Source: a virus
DNA: 25,375 bases
Reading direction: 5' to 3' (one strand)
Virus record (IMG/VR): IMGVR_UViG_3300030329_003169
Location: 1,375-26,749 of that record
Shown: piece by piece, positions 5,527 to 13,829 of the stretch
Layout: each line of letters begins with the position of its first letter
Numbering within the stretch: the stretch's first letter is position 1
Program-made: the position numbers and the translations under genes
Notes under the pieces: model-generated
The model's database searches: none
Seen by the model: the letters and a program-made list of their open reading frames with translations, nothing else
Told to the model about the DNA's origin: nothing

Positions 5527-6327
5527 TCATAAAGCGATAGACATCGCTATTGAGAATCCAGCAGAAACACCGCCTGATGCCCCAATATCAGACAACACCT
5601 CACTGGCACTTCGTCCTTCAATTTCTGTCCCATTGACTTTTAAAAAATCTCCTGTGGAAACGCCAGAAGTAAATTTTGGAACATTGGTATTCGATATTCC
5701 CGTATCTAATGTTGAAGCAGTCCCCAAACCTAAAGTTGTGCGTTGTGCTGAAGCATCAGCGTCATCAAGCAACGCCTTACCAGCAGTTGTTAGGTCATAC
5801 GTTCCAGCACTGCCGCTACCAGTCCATTGTATTCCTTTATCTGCTGCACTCGTTAATCCAGCTATTGCGGTTAAATCTGCATCAGCCGGTTGAGCCCCTA
5901 TGTCACTTAAAACCTCGCTTGCACTTCGCCCTTCCGCTTTCGTGCCGTCAATTCTGAGGAAGTCATTATCACTGACAGTTGCGTTAACTTGAACAATGTT
6001 ATCCTCACTGATCCCAACTGAAGGAATACCAGCAGCTGAGGCCGCAGCAGCAGTAGCCGAATCAGCCGCAGCCGATGCTGAATTACTGGCGTTTGTCGCC
6101 TGAGTCGAGGCAGTGCTGGCTGAAGATGAAGCCGAACTGGCCGATGAACTTGCCGCTGAACTTGAAGTCGAAGCACTGCTTTCAGAAGTTGCCGCAGCAC
6201 TAGCACTAGCAGCCGCTGCCGTAGCACTTGTTGATGCGTTGTTGCTGTACGTTAGGGCATTTTGTTCGCTAGTCGCAGCACTAACCGCACCTACTTGGTC
6301 GCTAACTACTCCTCTGTTGATTGCCAT
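5527..6327 (-). CDS. Tail fibre with long Ala/Ser coiled-coil stalk and repeated modules
   Basis: Residues about 28-100 are almost only Ala and Ser with a few Thr, Gln, Asn and Glu, a low-complexity heptad-like stalk typical of trimeric phage fibres. The remainder contains a domain with the widespread fibre motif DADLTAIAGL...GTYDLTTAGKALLDDADASA followed by QRTTLGLGTAS. It also has two copies of the module DFL-x-(I/V)-(D/N)-G-T-x-x-EGRSASEVLSDIGA. The last ten residues (GFSIAMSIAL) are short and hydrophobic, so the fibre tip is probably supplied by the separate proteins encoded downstream. The gene overlaps the upstream 68-residue ORF by 26 bases. Confidence 0.8.
   Translation of the reverse strand: MAINRGVVSDQVGAVSAATSEQNALTYSNNASTSATAAAASASAAATSESSASTSSSAASSSASSASSSASTASTQATNASNSASAAADSATAAAASAAGIPSVGISEDNIVQVNATVSDNDFLRIDGTKAEGRSASEVLSDIGAQPADADLTAIAGLTSAADKGIQWTGSGSAGTYDLTTAGKALLDDADASAQRTTLGLGTASTLDTGISNTNVPKFTSGVSTGDFLKVNGTEIEGRSASEVLSDIGASGGVSAGFSIAMSIAL
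5576..5970 (-). repeat. Two in-frame copies of a 22-24 residue fibre module
   Basis: Within the stalk fibre gene, about 5889-5970 and 5576-5652 encode near-identical modules ending EGRSASEVLSDIGA. The DNA has diverged at synonymous sites, so the duplication is old or under selection at the protein level. Confidence 0.7.
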
Positions 6328-6508
6328 TTGTTTTCCTTCTTCGCTTCGCTTCCTTGGTTACACTGTAAGCATCACCTAGCAACACTTGCGTGACATCGTC
6401 CAAGGGTTTCCAGTCATGTGAGTTTTTTATCATCTCGTGAACGTCCCAAGAATCTACTTCTATGACGCTCTTGTTTTTTCGATACTCAAACCTGTACTTT
6501 TTGTCCAT
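6302..6508 (-). CDS. Hypothetical basic protein (68 aa)
   Basis: The protein begins MDKKYRFEYRKNKSVIEVDS and ends with a very basic tail (TKEAKRRRKTNGNQQRSS). The middle contains WDVHEMIKNSHDWKPLDD. I do not recognise the family. ATG 6508 lies only about eight bases after a strong hairpin with a T-rich tail (6516-6537) and has no clear Shine-Dalgarno, so its translation would need read-through of that hairpin. The 3' end overlaps the start of the long fibre gene by 26 bases, which suggests it may feed ribosomes to the fibre gene. The basic tail is partly shaped by the overlapping fibre start region. Confidence 0.55.
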   Translation of the reverse strand: MDKKYRFEYRKNKSVIEVDSWDVHEMIKNSHDWKPLDDVTQVLLGDAYSVTKEAKRRRKTNGNQQRSS

Positions 6509-6509
6509 A

Positions 6510-6537
6510 TATAAAATAGGGGTGTTACCACCCCTAT
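6510..6537 (-). terminator. Intrinsic terminator-like hairpin before the fibre module
   Basis: On the minus strand a nine-base-pair perfect stem (ATAGGGGTG / CACCCCTAT) closes a GTAA tetraloop of the GNRA type and is followed by TTTTATAT. It lies between the probable decoration gene and the fibre module, so it probably reduces fibre transcription relative to capsid genes. Confidence 0.75.
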
Positions 6538-6544
6538 CCTCTGT

Positions 6545-6868
6545 TTACCAAGCTGGTCGCCCAACAATCACTTTTGCTGTAGCCGCACCAAGATTTTTAG
6601 CACCGCCAGTGTTGTTCAAGGCTTGAATGTTTAAAGTGTTAGCTGCCACTACCGTTGAGGTAATGGTCACATCTTCATTATCTATTGATAATGATACACC
6701 TAAAACCATATCTCCAAGGGCTAACCCGTCTACTGTTCCCTGATGGTCATTTTCATCACCATCAGCGATATTATCAAAATCAACAGCACACGTTACAACC
6801 CACATTTCACTAAATGCACCTGGAAATTGCTGGACACCCCTTGCTTGAGTAATGCTAGTTAAAGCCAT
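6545..6868 (-). CDS. Probable head decoration / minor capsid protein (107 aa)
   Basis: This protein directly follows the major capsid gene, the usual place for a decoration or head-stabilising protein. It starts MALTSITQARGVQQFPGAFS, is rich in beta-branched residues and contains DGLALGDMVLGVSLSIDNED and TVVAANTLNIQALNNTG, ending in VGRPAW. Such proteins recur next to capsid genes in marine podoviruses, but I know of no confirmed function. It sits between two intrinsic terminators, so it would be transcribed by partial read-through from the capsid gene and separated from the fibre genes. ATG 6868 is preceded by TAGGAGATAAAA. Confidence 0.6.
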   Translation of the reverse strand: MALTSITQARGVQQFPGAFSEMWVVTCAVDFDNIADGDENDHQGTVDGLALGDMVLGVSLSIDNEDVTITSTVVAANTLNIQALNNTGGAKNLGAATAKVIVGRPAW

Positions 6869-6879
6869 TTTTATCTCCT

Positions 6880-6905
6880 AAAAAAAGGGAGGGCAAAAGC
6901 CCTCC
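6880..6905 (-). terminator. Intrinsic terminator directly after the major capsid gene
   Basis: On the minus strand a seven-base-pair GGAGGGC / GCCCTCC stem with a TTTT loop is followed by CTTTTTTT. It begins about a dozen bases after the capsid stop codon. The T-tract merges with the ribosome-binding site of the next gene (TAGGAG), so read-through transcripts would still be translated. Confidence 0.85.
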
Positions 6906-6916
6906 AAGTGGGAATG

Positions 6917-7831
6917 TTAAGCACTCGTGATAAGAGCAATAGCAGCGTCATTTCTCATTTCTGCTACCCCATAGAGGGCATCCGCAGTTAGTAGATCAGC
7001 TAAATACTCTTGCTTATACTGTGTTTGTACACGAACATCTTGTTGCATGGCAAGCCCTAATGCTGACTTATGCCCCAACAAACAAGCTCTAGCTCCTGCA
7101 TTTGATGTTGTATCACAGTTTGAGCTAACAAACACAGACACGCCATACAAATCGCCAATACGACCATTTCTGATGGTATTTGCACCGCCAGATTCACCAG
7201 TAAAGGCTTGCTCAGTAAAACGAGACAATCCCATCAGGGTGTTTCTTGCTGATGGTGGAACAGTGAAAAAACGATCTTCCACTGGAACATCTGCATCATC
7301 AAGCGTTTGTATTGCTTTCCTAAAACCTGCATCGGTAATCGCATTCTCATTTCCAGAAGCATTGTAGGTCGTACTTCCGTCTCCTGCGATCACTCCAGCG
7401 TTATAGGCATTTGTACCATTTCCTCCTTGAACGCCTCGACCAAGCTGAACCAAATCTGTGTCGATTTGCTTTGCCAAAGAGTATCCTGCATCTTCGGTAT
7501 AATGCTGACGCAAAGTGTCTAGTGCCTGGACAGCCACAATATCCTCAAGCAATACACTATGCTCATAGTGCTTGTTGATTGTTATTGCCACTGTTCCGTG
7601 TGTCGGAGCTACCAAGGTAACTTGACTTCCTGCTGCTTTAGCAGAAGCACTTGAACGTGTAAATTTGGGGACGTTAATTGTGTCGCCACGCTTTCCCGTG
7701 TGATTAAAATTGGTTACTAGGTTTGCTAGAACCAACGCTTTTTTAAAATCGGCAACAACTTCGTCACTCCACAATTCAGGGATGAAATTGGCTGCCGTTG
7801 TGGTAGTTGTATTATCAGTACCTAAAGCCAT
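6917..7831 (-). CDS. Major capsid protein
   Basis: This 304-residue protein begins MALGTDNTTTTTAANFIPEL, then WSDEVVADFKKALVLANLV, as in HK97-fold capsid proteins of many marine and environmental podoviruses. Further family-like blocks are GDTINVPKFTRSSASAKAAG, HYEHSVLLEDIVAVQAL and a C-terminal LLGHKSALGLAMQQDVRVQ. It follows the scaffold gene in the late direction, as expected, and is followed by a strong terminator, consistent with high expression. The start ATG has an AAGGAAATAAG ribosome-binding site. No protease gene is seen, so assembly probably uses the separate scaffold without proteolytic maturation, as in P22. Confidence 0.9.
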   Translation of the reverse strand: MALGTDNTTTTTAANFIPELWSDEVVADFKKALVLANLVTNFNHTGKRGDTINVPKFTRSSASAKAAGSQVTLVAPTHGTVAITINKHYEHSVLLEDIVAVQALDTLRQHYTEDAGYSLAKQIDTDLVQLGRGVQGGNGTNAYNAGVIAGDGSTTYNASGNENAITDAGFRKAIQTLDDADVPVEDRFFTVPPSARNTLMGLSRFTEQAFTGESGGANTIRNGRIGDLYGVSVFVSSNCDTTSNAGARACLLGHKSALGLAMQQDVRVQTQYKQEYLADLLTADALYGVAEMRNDAAIALITSA

Positions 7832-7852
7832 CTTATTTCCTTAAAAAAAAAT

Positions 7853-8551
7853 TTATCTGACCCGACCTGTTTTATATAATTCCTCTACATTTAAAGAATT
7901 ATATAGCTCGGGATTACTATTTTTCATGTTGATTAACTCTAATCGGGTGTAAGTTTTACTTCCTGCATTAGCTCCACCAGAATGAACTTTGGCTTTAGAT
8001 AGGTCGCTTTTTGTCTTCACTTCTTGTTGAGCTTTTGCTTCGGCATTCTTTTGATTGCCAGTTCGCTCTTTCCAAGTTTCCAACAACTCATTTGCAGAGT
8101 CATAGTCGTATAGTTGATCTGCTTCTTGCAACAACCTAGTACGAATTTTTGACTTTCCTACCCAATCTTGAAACTCTTTTTGTTGAACGATCTCTGCATA
8201 ATCAGGATGTTCTGTTTTGAGTTTGTTCACACTTTCTAACTGCTGTATTTGTGTCAGTTTGCTTTCTAGCTCTTGTATCTTAGGGTTAGAAGTTATTTTG
8301 GTGTCTACTGCTTTATCAGGGTCTTCAAAGAAATCCACTGGTGGCTCTTCTTGCTTTTTACCCGCTAATAAATGGTCATCAACAACTTTCCGAAGTTGAC
8401 CAACCTCGAAACCTTGTTTTGTGAGGCTTCTTTCCTTCTCCAAGCGTAGCTCTCTTTCATGCTCGTATTTGGATTTGTAATCGACCTCTGGTGATTCTTG
8501 TGCTGCTTCCTCGTTTGCCTCAATCGGCTCGTTGGTCACTTCTTCTGACAT
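7853..8551 (-). CDS. Scaffolding protein
   Basis: The 232-residue product is highly charged, helical and rich in Glu, Lys and Gln, with an acidic N-terminus (MSEEVTNEPIEANEEAAQES), predicted coiled-coil stretches (about residues 24-50 and 85-110) and a basic C-terminus ending LYKTGRVR. Acidic N-terminus, coiled-coil middle and basic capsid-binding tail, encoded just before the major capsid gene, are the hallmarks of phage scaffolds. It would direct prohead assembly and leave before DNA packaging. The ribosome-binding site AAGGAGCTA is duplicated 49 bases upstream (see the repeat entry), an unusual leader for a stoichiometrically important protein. Confidence 0.85.
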   Translation of the reverse strand: MSEEVTNEPIEANEEAAQESPEVDYKSKYEHERELRLEKERSLTKQGFEVGQLRKVVDDHLLAGKKQEEPPVDFFEDPDKAVDTKITSNPKIQELESKLTQIQQLESVNKLKTEHPDYAEIVQQKEFQDWVGKSKIRTRLLQEADQLYDYDSANELLETWKERTGNQKNAEAKAQQEVKTKSDLSKAKVHSGGANAGSKTYTRLELINMKNSNPELYNSLNVEELYKTGRVR

Positions 8552-8553
8552 AC

Positions 8554-8631
8554 TAGCTCCTTATCATTTTCAGATGGTTTGCGTTATGAAATTAAACATT
8601 ATTAGCTCCTTATCCTTTTGGGATGGTTTGC
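8554..8631 (-). repeat. Tandem duplication of the scaffold-gene ribosome-binding region
   Basis: Two 29-base copies (8554-8582 and 8603-8631) share the minus-strand form GCAAACCATC-n2-AAAA-n-GATAAGGAGCTA and differ at only a few positions. The downstream copy serves the scaffold gene; the upstream copy places a strong Shine-Dalgarno before a nine-codon mini-ORF. Confidence 0.85.
8570..8599 (-). CDS. Nine-residue leader peptide upstream of the scaffold gene
   Basis: The upstream copy of the duplicated ribosome-binding region (AAGGAGCTAATA) is followed by ATG and the peptide MFNFITQTI, ending at TGA 8570-8572. The stop lies about 20 bases before the scaffold start, inside the second copy of the repeat, before its own Shine-Dalgarno. 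It could be a leader that feeds or modulates scaffold translation, or a chance product of the duplication. Confidence 0.4.
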   Translation of the reverse strand: MFNFITQTI

Positions 8632-8671
8632 TGTTTCTTACAAAAACTATTCATTTTAAAATTATTCGCTC

Positions 8672-11071
8672 TTATTGTGGCATTAACTGGATAGGTTGGT
8701 TTTTATCGCTTTCTTCATCATAAAAGTCTGTTAAGATTTGTGCCCCTATAAGCCCCAACGATCTAAACGTAAAATATGCTCTGTCCCTAGCTTTGCTTGC
8801 CGTTTTTGGCGTTCCTGCTCCCAACAATAATCTGTTAGCAAATTTACTGGTTATTAACCTACCTATACCCATATATTTTGCCAGTGTTAAAAAAGCTGAC
8901 TTAGATGGCCGTACCGCCACACCTGACGCTACTTCAGCACTTTGCAATGATGCACCCGAATCGACTCCTTCACTAAAAAGCTCTGTATAAAGCCTTTGAT
9001 TTCTTAACATACGAATGTCTTGTCGAGTCAAAAAACGCAAAAACCCTTTTTTACCATAATCTTGGATTGTGCTGTTTAATTTTTTGAAATCAATAACATT
9101 TCTTCCATCTTTAAAAACCACCGCTTGCCTCAACATATCGTCCACAATTGCCGACCTAAAACTTAACCCTATTCCTTTTTGTTTTCCGCCTTGTTTTTTT
9201 ATCTGTTCTACAAGAGTTTGCAATTGTTGTTTATTTCCTTGTTTTATTGAATTTAACGCATCTTTTGCAGTATTATCTGTTGATTTTAACTTTTGAGACA
9301 TTGAGGAAGCATTGCGAATAACCTCATCCCACTGTTTAAACGCTTGCAATTCTGCATTATCAAACAAAACTTCTAGCGTTTCGGAGTCCATATTTTTTAA
9401 ATACTTTCCAATAGCGTTTGGGTCTTTTTCTACTTTTTCTAATAAATCGTTATAAGCATACGATTTCAAATTTTGAAAAGTCTCTCCCTTGTCTGTTTCC
9501 TGCGACAACCTTTTAATCAAACGAAGCTCCATCATTCTATTGGGCGAGTTAAACTGTTCTGCTAATTGTTGTGGATTTGGGTTTCCTGTCGGTTTTGACG
9601 TAAACAACTGCTTGATAAAATACATATCCAAGACTTTGAATCTTTCTCTTGCTGCGTTAACAGCAGCCCTGTATTTATCTCGAAACTCTCTGTTTGCATT
9701 TTGTGGGTTTTCAATAACGACTGTTAATGCGTCCCTAACTTCTTTTGCTAACTTACCTTGGTAATCTACTCTGCCGCCTGACGGAATTGTCATGTCGTAC
9801 AATTCTCTTTTGAAGCCATCTAGCTGTTGCCACTCATCGACAACCACGTTTTTTTCTAACCCTTCTATTACTTTAGGACTGGGGTTCTCTAAAAATTTTG
9901 CTATTTTCCTGACAACTGCTGTTAACTCTGCCGTACCGGAGCCTGTTGACTTTGCTTTTGCTAAATTTTGTATCGTTTCTCCTATTTGCAATTTAAAGTT
10001 ATCATAGTTGAATTGTGGAGCCTCTACAGCTTTTGCAAGTTCGTAATATTCACTAACTTTTGCTTGAGAAACCTTTGACCACTTTTGAGCTAAATTTTGT
10101 AAGCCCTCTCCTGTAGCCGATTTTTTTTGTCCACCACCTTTAGCAAACAACTTTGAAACAATTGCATTTTTTGTGTTGTCTACTACTTTATTTAACTCCA
10201 TGTAAAAATTTGGAGCGTCTGTAGTTTTTAAAGTCATTAATTTTGACAAAGACTTGTCTTTTGCCATGTCAAAATAATTCATTATTGCCCCAGAAACACC
10301 TTGAGCTTGTTTTACCACTTTTTCTAAAACTGGAATGTTTGCAACTTGCGTAGGCAATGGAGCAGGTAAATCTAATTCTTTCGCTGCTCTTAATGCTTTT
10401 TCTCCTCCCTCTGTTGTGCCAACCAAGCCACCGCCACGACCCGTTGCTGCACTAAATACCCCCTCGCCCACTCTTGTAACACCCTGACCAACCGTGCCTC
10501 CAAGTCCAGCTACGACCGATTCGGGAGCTGCTCTTGATGCAATCTCGCCAAAGGTTTCTACGTTTTCCCCCATTATAGATTGTGTACCTTCTTTTGCGAA
10601 TTGACCACCAATGTTGCCTAATCCAGAAAGACCAAATGTTTTAAATAACGAGAAACCTGAACCAATGCCTTTTGTTGCTAACAACTCCCCCATTATTTGA
10701 AAACCATCTGATCCAACAAACTCTATAATGTCGTTACCAATATCACCTATTGTTGAAGGATCAACCATGCTATATTTTTGGTCTTTTGTTTTTCTAAAGA
10801 CAAACTGAGGCTCTGTATACCCAGGTAAATTTGAAACTGCAATATCACCTTCGGGGTATGCGTTACGAAAAGCTCTTAATTTTTCGTTAAAATTGCTACC
10901 CATAGCCATTCTTCCCCTAACCATCCCAGATAACGTATCATTCCCTAACGTGCTTTCGGTTAGAGTTGGAAACGTAATATCATCCGTTCCTATTTCGCTT
11001 GCTGATGGCACATTGTCAATTAAATGATAATATGTTTTACCTTTACTTTTTTCTTGCGTAGTGTTTGCCAT
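8672..11071 (-). CDS. Large internal virion / ejection protein (799 aa)
   Basis: This is the longest gene in the window. The N-terminal 100 residues include YPEGDIAVSNLPGYTEPQFV and FRKTKDQKYSMVDPST, a block I associate with internal virion proteins of marine podoviruses. Residues about 110-215 are Gly/Ala rich and moderately hydrophobic (LLATKGIGSGFSLFKTFGLS, ASRAAPESVVAGLGGTVGQG), which may allow membrane insertion during ejection. The remainder is long, charged and helical. No lysozyme or transglycosylase motif is visible. By position (after the nozzle gene and two other internal proteins) it corresponds to the gp14-gp16-like core proteins of T7. The 120 bases after its stop hold the leader of the scaffold gene. 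Confidence 0.7.
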   Translation of the reverse strand: MANTTQEKSKGKTYYHLIDNVPSASEIGTDDITFPTLTESTLGNDTLSGMVRGRMAMGSNFNEKLRAFRNAYPEGDIAVSNLPGYTEPQFVFRKTKDQKYSMVDPSTIGDIGNDIIEFVGSDGFQIMGELLATKGIGSGFSLFKTFGLSGLGNIGGQFAKEGTQSIMGENVETFGEIASRAAPESVVAGLGGTVGQGVTRVGEGVFSAATGRGGGLVGTTEGGEKALRAAKELDLPAPLPTQVANIPVLEKVVKQAQGVSGAIMNYFDMAKDKSLSKLMTLKTTDAPNFYMELNKVVDNTKNAIVSKLFAKGGGQKKSATGEGLQNLAQKWSKVSQAKVSEYYELAKAVEAPQFNYDNFKLQIGETIQNLAKAKSTGSGTAELTAVVRKIAKFLENPSPKVIEGLEKNVVVDEWQQLDGFKRELYDMTIPSGGRVDYQGKLAKEVRDALTVVIENPQNANREFRDKYRAAVNAARERFKVLDMYFIKQLFTSKPTGNPNPQQLAEQFNSPNRMMELRLIKRLSQETDKGETFQNLKSYAYNDLLEKVEKDPNAIGKYLKNMDSETLEVLFDNAELQAFKQWDEVIRNASSMSQKLKSTDNTAKDALNSIKQGNKQQLQTLVEQIKKQGGKQKGIGLSFRSAIVDDMLRQAVVFKDGRNVIDFKKLNSTIQDYGKKGFLRFLTRQDIRMLRNQRLYTELFSEGVDSGASLQSAEVASGVAVRPSKSAFLTLAKYMGIGRLITSKFANRLLLGAGTPKTASKARDRAYFTFRSLGLIGAQILTDFYDEESDKNQPIQLMPQ

Positions 11072-11078
11072 TTTTTAC

Positions 11079-12758
11079 CTACTGTGTAAAATACTGGATT
11101 CTTAAACGCTTAAATTGGCGATAATAATTGCCCGCCTCATTTTCGCTCATGCCATAATCTTCTATTAAACGACCAATTAACTCATTATCTAAATCTCGTT
11201 GTATTTTGGGATCGGGGTTTGTTTTAAACAATCTATTTTTTTGTTCTACGTTAAGATCAACTTCATTTCTGAAAATATCATTTAAAGTTACTTCTCTTAT
11301 AACCCGAAGTGCCGCTAACACTTCTTCTTTTCCTTGTCCAACCTCAAGTGCCGATAATACTTCTTTTGCTATTTGTTGCTCTCTGTCGGTATACCTTCCA
11401 CTAACATCACCAGTGGTAATTGGGGTTAAAGTAGCTATCAAAAGTTGCGATCTAGTTGCAACATCTTTAAGGTCTGCTGTGCCTACGCCTGTAATACCTT
11501 TTGAAATTAAATCTGATAACTGAGGCAAATTCACTGAACTAGCCGCCCCCGCAACCTTACGACCCAAAAACCCTAAAAACCCAACTGTTCTTGGGTTTGC
11601 TTGTATTTTGGCTAACAAAGACTGCACCCCATTCACAAGGTCTTTATTTGACCTTTGACTTTGCGTTAATTGTCGTACGTCTTTTCTGTCTGTAGCTTCT
11701 GTACCAGTTCCCTCTGCATACACATTAATTGTTTGATTGCCACTGGTTGCCGTTTTTTCTAATATTTCTAGTTCCGTTTTTTCGGATTCAGTAAGAGTTT
11801 CTTTGCTGCGTAACTCTAAAATCCTAGCCAAGTTTCTGTCAAATTGCGTTTTTGGCTCCTCTTTGAGTATTTTTTCAAGCACTGACGTTACTTTGTCCAT
11901 ATTCGCTTGGGTTCTCACAGACGCAAAGTTATTGTAAACCGCCTCATACATCTTTCTTTCATCTTCAGTTACATTTTGTAACCTTCCTGGCATAGGCAGC
12001 CGATTAAAAGCATCAGTAAACCCCTCATACGCTTGGTTTTCGGTGTTAACCTTAGTTTGTCGTTTAGCTAACTTGTTTTTTAAATCTGCTGTTGATGTTT
12101 TTAACGCACTTACTCTGTTTTCTAATTTTTCCCTAAAACTTGTTGACAACGGATATTCAGGGTGGGTCATTGCCAAATTGATTACCTTTATTTTATATTC
12201 GTTGTCGTGAATTTGTTGATTATAGAAATCAATTTCACTATCATTTGTTATTAGCCCAGTAAATGATGGAATATTTTTCATTGCAGCTGCTAAATGTTGC
12301 CTAGTACCTGTATCGTTAGTCTGTAATTCAACATCACGTGCCTTTTGATCCGCTTGCTGTATGCTGTCTGCGTTTTGCAATCTATATGATAATAATCCTT
12401 GCAATGGCAGATTATATTTTTTATATGACCGGCCTACAATGTCAAAAAACCTAGATGTGCCAAAAGGCACACCTTCCTTATCAGCAAATTTAAACGCTTC
12501 TTCTTCTGCTTTTTCTGTGTTTTTATTTTTTTGTTGTAACTTCCTAGCCTGAGTTATTAAAGGGTCTTCATATCCCGCTAACCTTTCCGCAATTCGGCCT
12601 AATGACTGCCCTGCTTGACCATACAATAAACCAATCGTTTGCCCTGGAGTCAAAGAAGCTCGTGCTATAAGGTCTTGTTGCTCCCTTGCCCTGACTTGTT
12701 GTCGTGCCAGTTCTACGGGGTCTACTGATTGTGCTTGTGGTGTGCTAAATAATCCCAT
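11079..12758 (-). CDS. Internal virion protein (559 aa)
   Basis: The protein is almost wholly charged, Gln/Asn-rich and helical, with coiled-coil-like stretches around residues 75-95, 190-240 and 300-340. It starts MGLFSTPQAQSVDPVELARQ. The segment GQTIGLLYGQAGQSLGRIAE near residue 42 is the kind of Gly-rich helix found in internal proteins. Around residues 395-450 there is a Gly/Ala-rich part (GFLGFLGRKVAGAASSVNL). It sits between a 352-residue and a 799-residue gene with spacings of only 7-12 bases. The likely role is in the ejected core or inner tail; the assignment is by position and composition only. Confidence 0.6.
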   Translation of the reverse strand: MGLFSTPQAQSVDPVELARQQVRAREQQDLIARASLTPGQTIGLLYGQAGQSLGRIAERLAGYEDPLITQARKLQQKNKNTEKAEEEAFKFADKEGVPFGTSRFFDIVGRSYKKYNLPLQGLLSYRLQNADSIQQADQKARDVELQTNDTGTRQHLAAAMKNIPSFTGLITNDSEIDFYNQQIHDNEYKIKVINLAMTHPEYPLSTSFREKLENRVSALKTSTADLKNKLAKRQTKVNTENQAYEGFTDAFNRLPMPGRLQNVTEDERKMYEAVYNNFASVRTQANMDKVTSVLEKILKEEPKTQFDRNLARILELRSKETLTESEKTELEILEKTATSGNQTINVYAEGTGTEATDRKDVRQLTQSQRSNKDLVNGVQSLLAKIQANPRTVGFLGFLGRKVAGAASSVNLPQLSDLISKGITGVGTADLKDVATRSQLLIATLTPITTGDVSGRYTDREQQIAKEVLSALEVGQGKEEVLAALRVIREVTLNDIFRNEVDLNVEQKNRLFKTNPDPKIQRDLDNELIGRLIEDYGMSENEAGNYYRQFKRLRIQYFTQ

Positions 12759-12770
12759 TATTGTCCCATC

Positions 12771-13829
12771 CTATGAAAAGTAACTAGAGGACATTGGGTC
12801 GATTAACGCCCCTGGTACTCTTTCTCTTTCTACAAGCTGTCTGCTTTCAATCGGAGCCGACCCCCCCCTATCTTGCATTTGGTCTTGTATGAACTTATCA
12901 ATAGCATTGCCAATGCCTTGCCCTGCTTCCTGATAAAACATACCTTTTCCTATTCCCACATCTCTTACGGCATCTCCCAATGCTCTACCTGCCGCAGCAC
13001 TTCCTGCTGTTGCTCGACCACCTAAAACACCGCCTTGGTCTACCAATCCCATTGCTAATTGATCCAAGTCCACAACACGACCCAACGCTTGGAATCTTCT
13101 ATCATCCAAGCCCAAAGCAGCTTGTAAACTGTTTAAACGGGATTGTGTCGTAGCATCAGCACCTCCTAACAATTGATTTGCCATACCAATCGCAGCCCTT
13201 TGTTGATCCAAGCCCAATTGCTCTGAAGCTATAATTCTTCTTAAATCTGCTTCGGACAACGCACTTTGCAACGCTTGCTGTCGCTGAGAGCCGCCTGTGC
13301 TTCCAAGCATACCTTGTGTCAGCAGTCTATTTTCTAACTCTAACTGTCTTCTTTCCTCTTCAGGAGCAGCTAATCGTCTAGTAGCGTCTAAAAAAGTAGC
13401 AGATGCTTGTGCAGGGTCAAATCCCAAAGCACTTTGAGCCATATCAAGATAAGTGTCTCTCAAATCAGCCAGCCTTGGGTCACTTGCTTGCCCCATAAGA
13501 GATGTCCTTATACTGGCAAGCTCTGGGCTTAATCCCTCAGCTTCGCTAAAATATTGATCTCTTATGGCCTGAAATTCAGGGTTAAGCATTCCTACCGCAG
13601 AGCCATAACCACCGTCTGGCGAATCATAAAATCTGCCTGTTCCAAAACCACTCCTAACATTGAAAGGACGGAATTGTGAGGCATCTGCCTGTATTTGAGC
13701 AGCCCTTTCCGTTGCTTTGGCCGCCTTCTTTCCACCCAAGTAACCACCCACTGCACCAATGACATCTCCGATAATAGATGGGTTTAAAAATTTGCTTCGC
13801 CCTAATAGAAAATCAATAAAAATGTTCAC
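12771..13829 (-). CDS. Internal virion / DNA-transfer-like protein (352 aa)
   Basis: Residues 18-50 read IIGDVIGAVGGYLGGKKAAK followed by ATERAAQIQADASQF, a Gly/Ala-rich amphipathic start often seen in phage internal and tail-tip proteins (P22 gp7-like or T7 gp14-like). The rest is Ala/Gln/Leu rich and helical, with repeated LLTQGMLGSTGGSQRQQALQ and LEAxLGLD-type helices. GTG 13829 overlaps the nozzle stop codon (AAGTGA) and has a good GAGGAAG ribosome-binding site eight bases upstream. It is probably ejected into or across the envelope with the genome. No enzymatic motif is visible. Confidence 0.65.
   Translation of the reverse strand: MNIFIDFLLGRSKFLNPSIIGDVIGAVGGYLGGKKAAKATERAAQIQADASQFRPFNVRSGFGTGRFYDSPDGGYGSAVGMLNPEFQAIRDQYFSEAEGLSPELASIRTSLMGQASDPRLADLRDTYLDMAQSALGFDPAQASATFLDATRRLAAPEEERRQLELENRLLTQGMLGSTGGSQRQQALQSALSEADLRRIIASEQLGLDQQRAAIGMANQLLGGADATTQSRLNSLQAALGLDDRRFQALGRVVDLDQLAMGLVDQGGVLGGRATAGSAAAGRALGDAVRDVGIGKGMFYQEAGQGIGNAIDKFIQDQMQDRGGSAPIESRQLVERERVPGALIDPMSSSYFS

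Noticed and set aside
5510-5893. Plus-strand ORF of 127 codons opposite the fibre C-terminus
   Set aside because: It is antisense to a well-supported fibre gene and lacks a ribosome-binding site or recognisable domain.
5907-6227. Second minus-strand frame over the fibre stalk (Leu/Arg/Gln-rich)
   Set aside because: Composition is that of a shifted reading of Ala/Ser codons; it has no Shine-Dalgarno and lies wholly inside a convincing gene.
6028-6246. Short-period repeats suggesting a CRISPR or satellite array
   Set aside because: The repeats are irregular and follow codon periodicity of an Ala/Ser-rich coding region, without conserved repeat-spacer structure.
2651-6327. Diversity-generating retroelement acting on fibre genes
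   Set aside because: No reverse transcriptase, template/variable repeat pair or adenine-biased substitution pattern was seen in the window.
6113-6379. Plus-strand ORF with an acidic, Ala/Leu/Glu-rich product
   Set aside because: It is the antisense of the Ala/Ser stalk repeat of the tail fibre; the low-complexity GC-richer codons keep several frames open by chance, and no ribosome-binding site is present.
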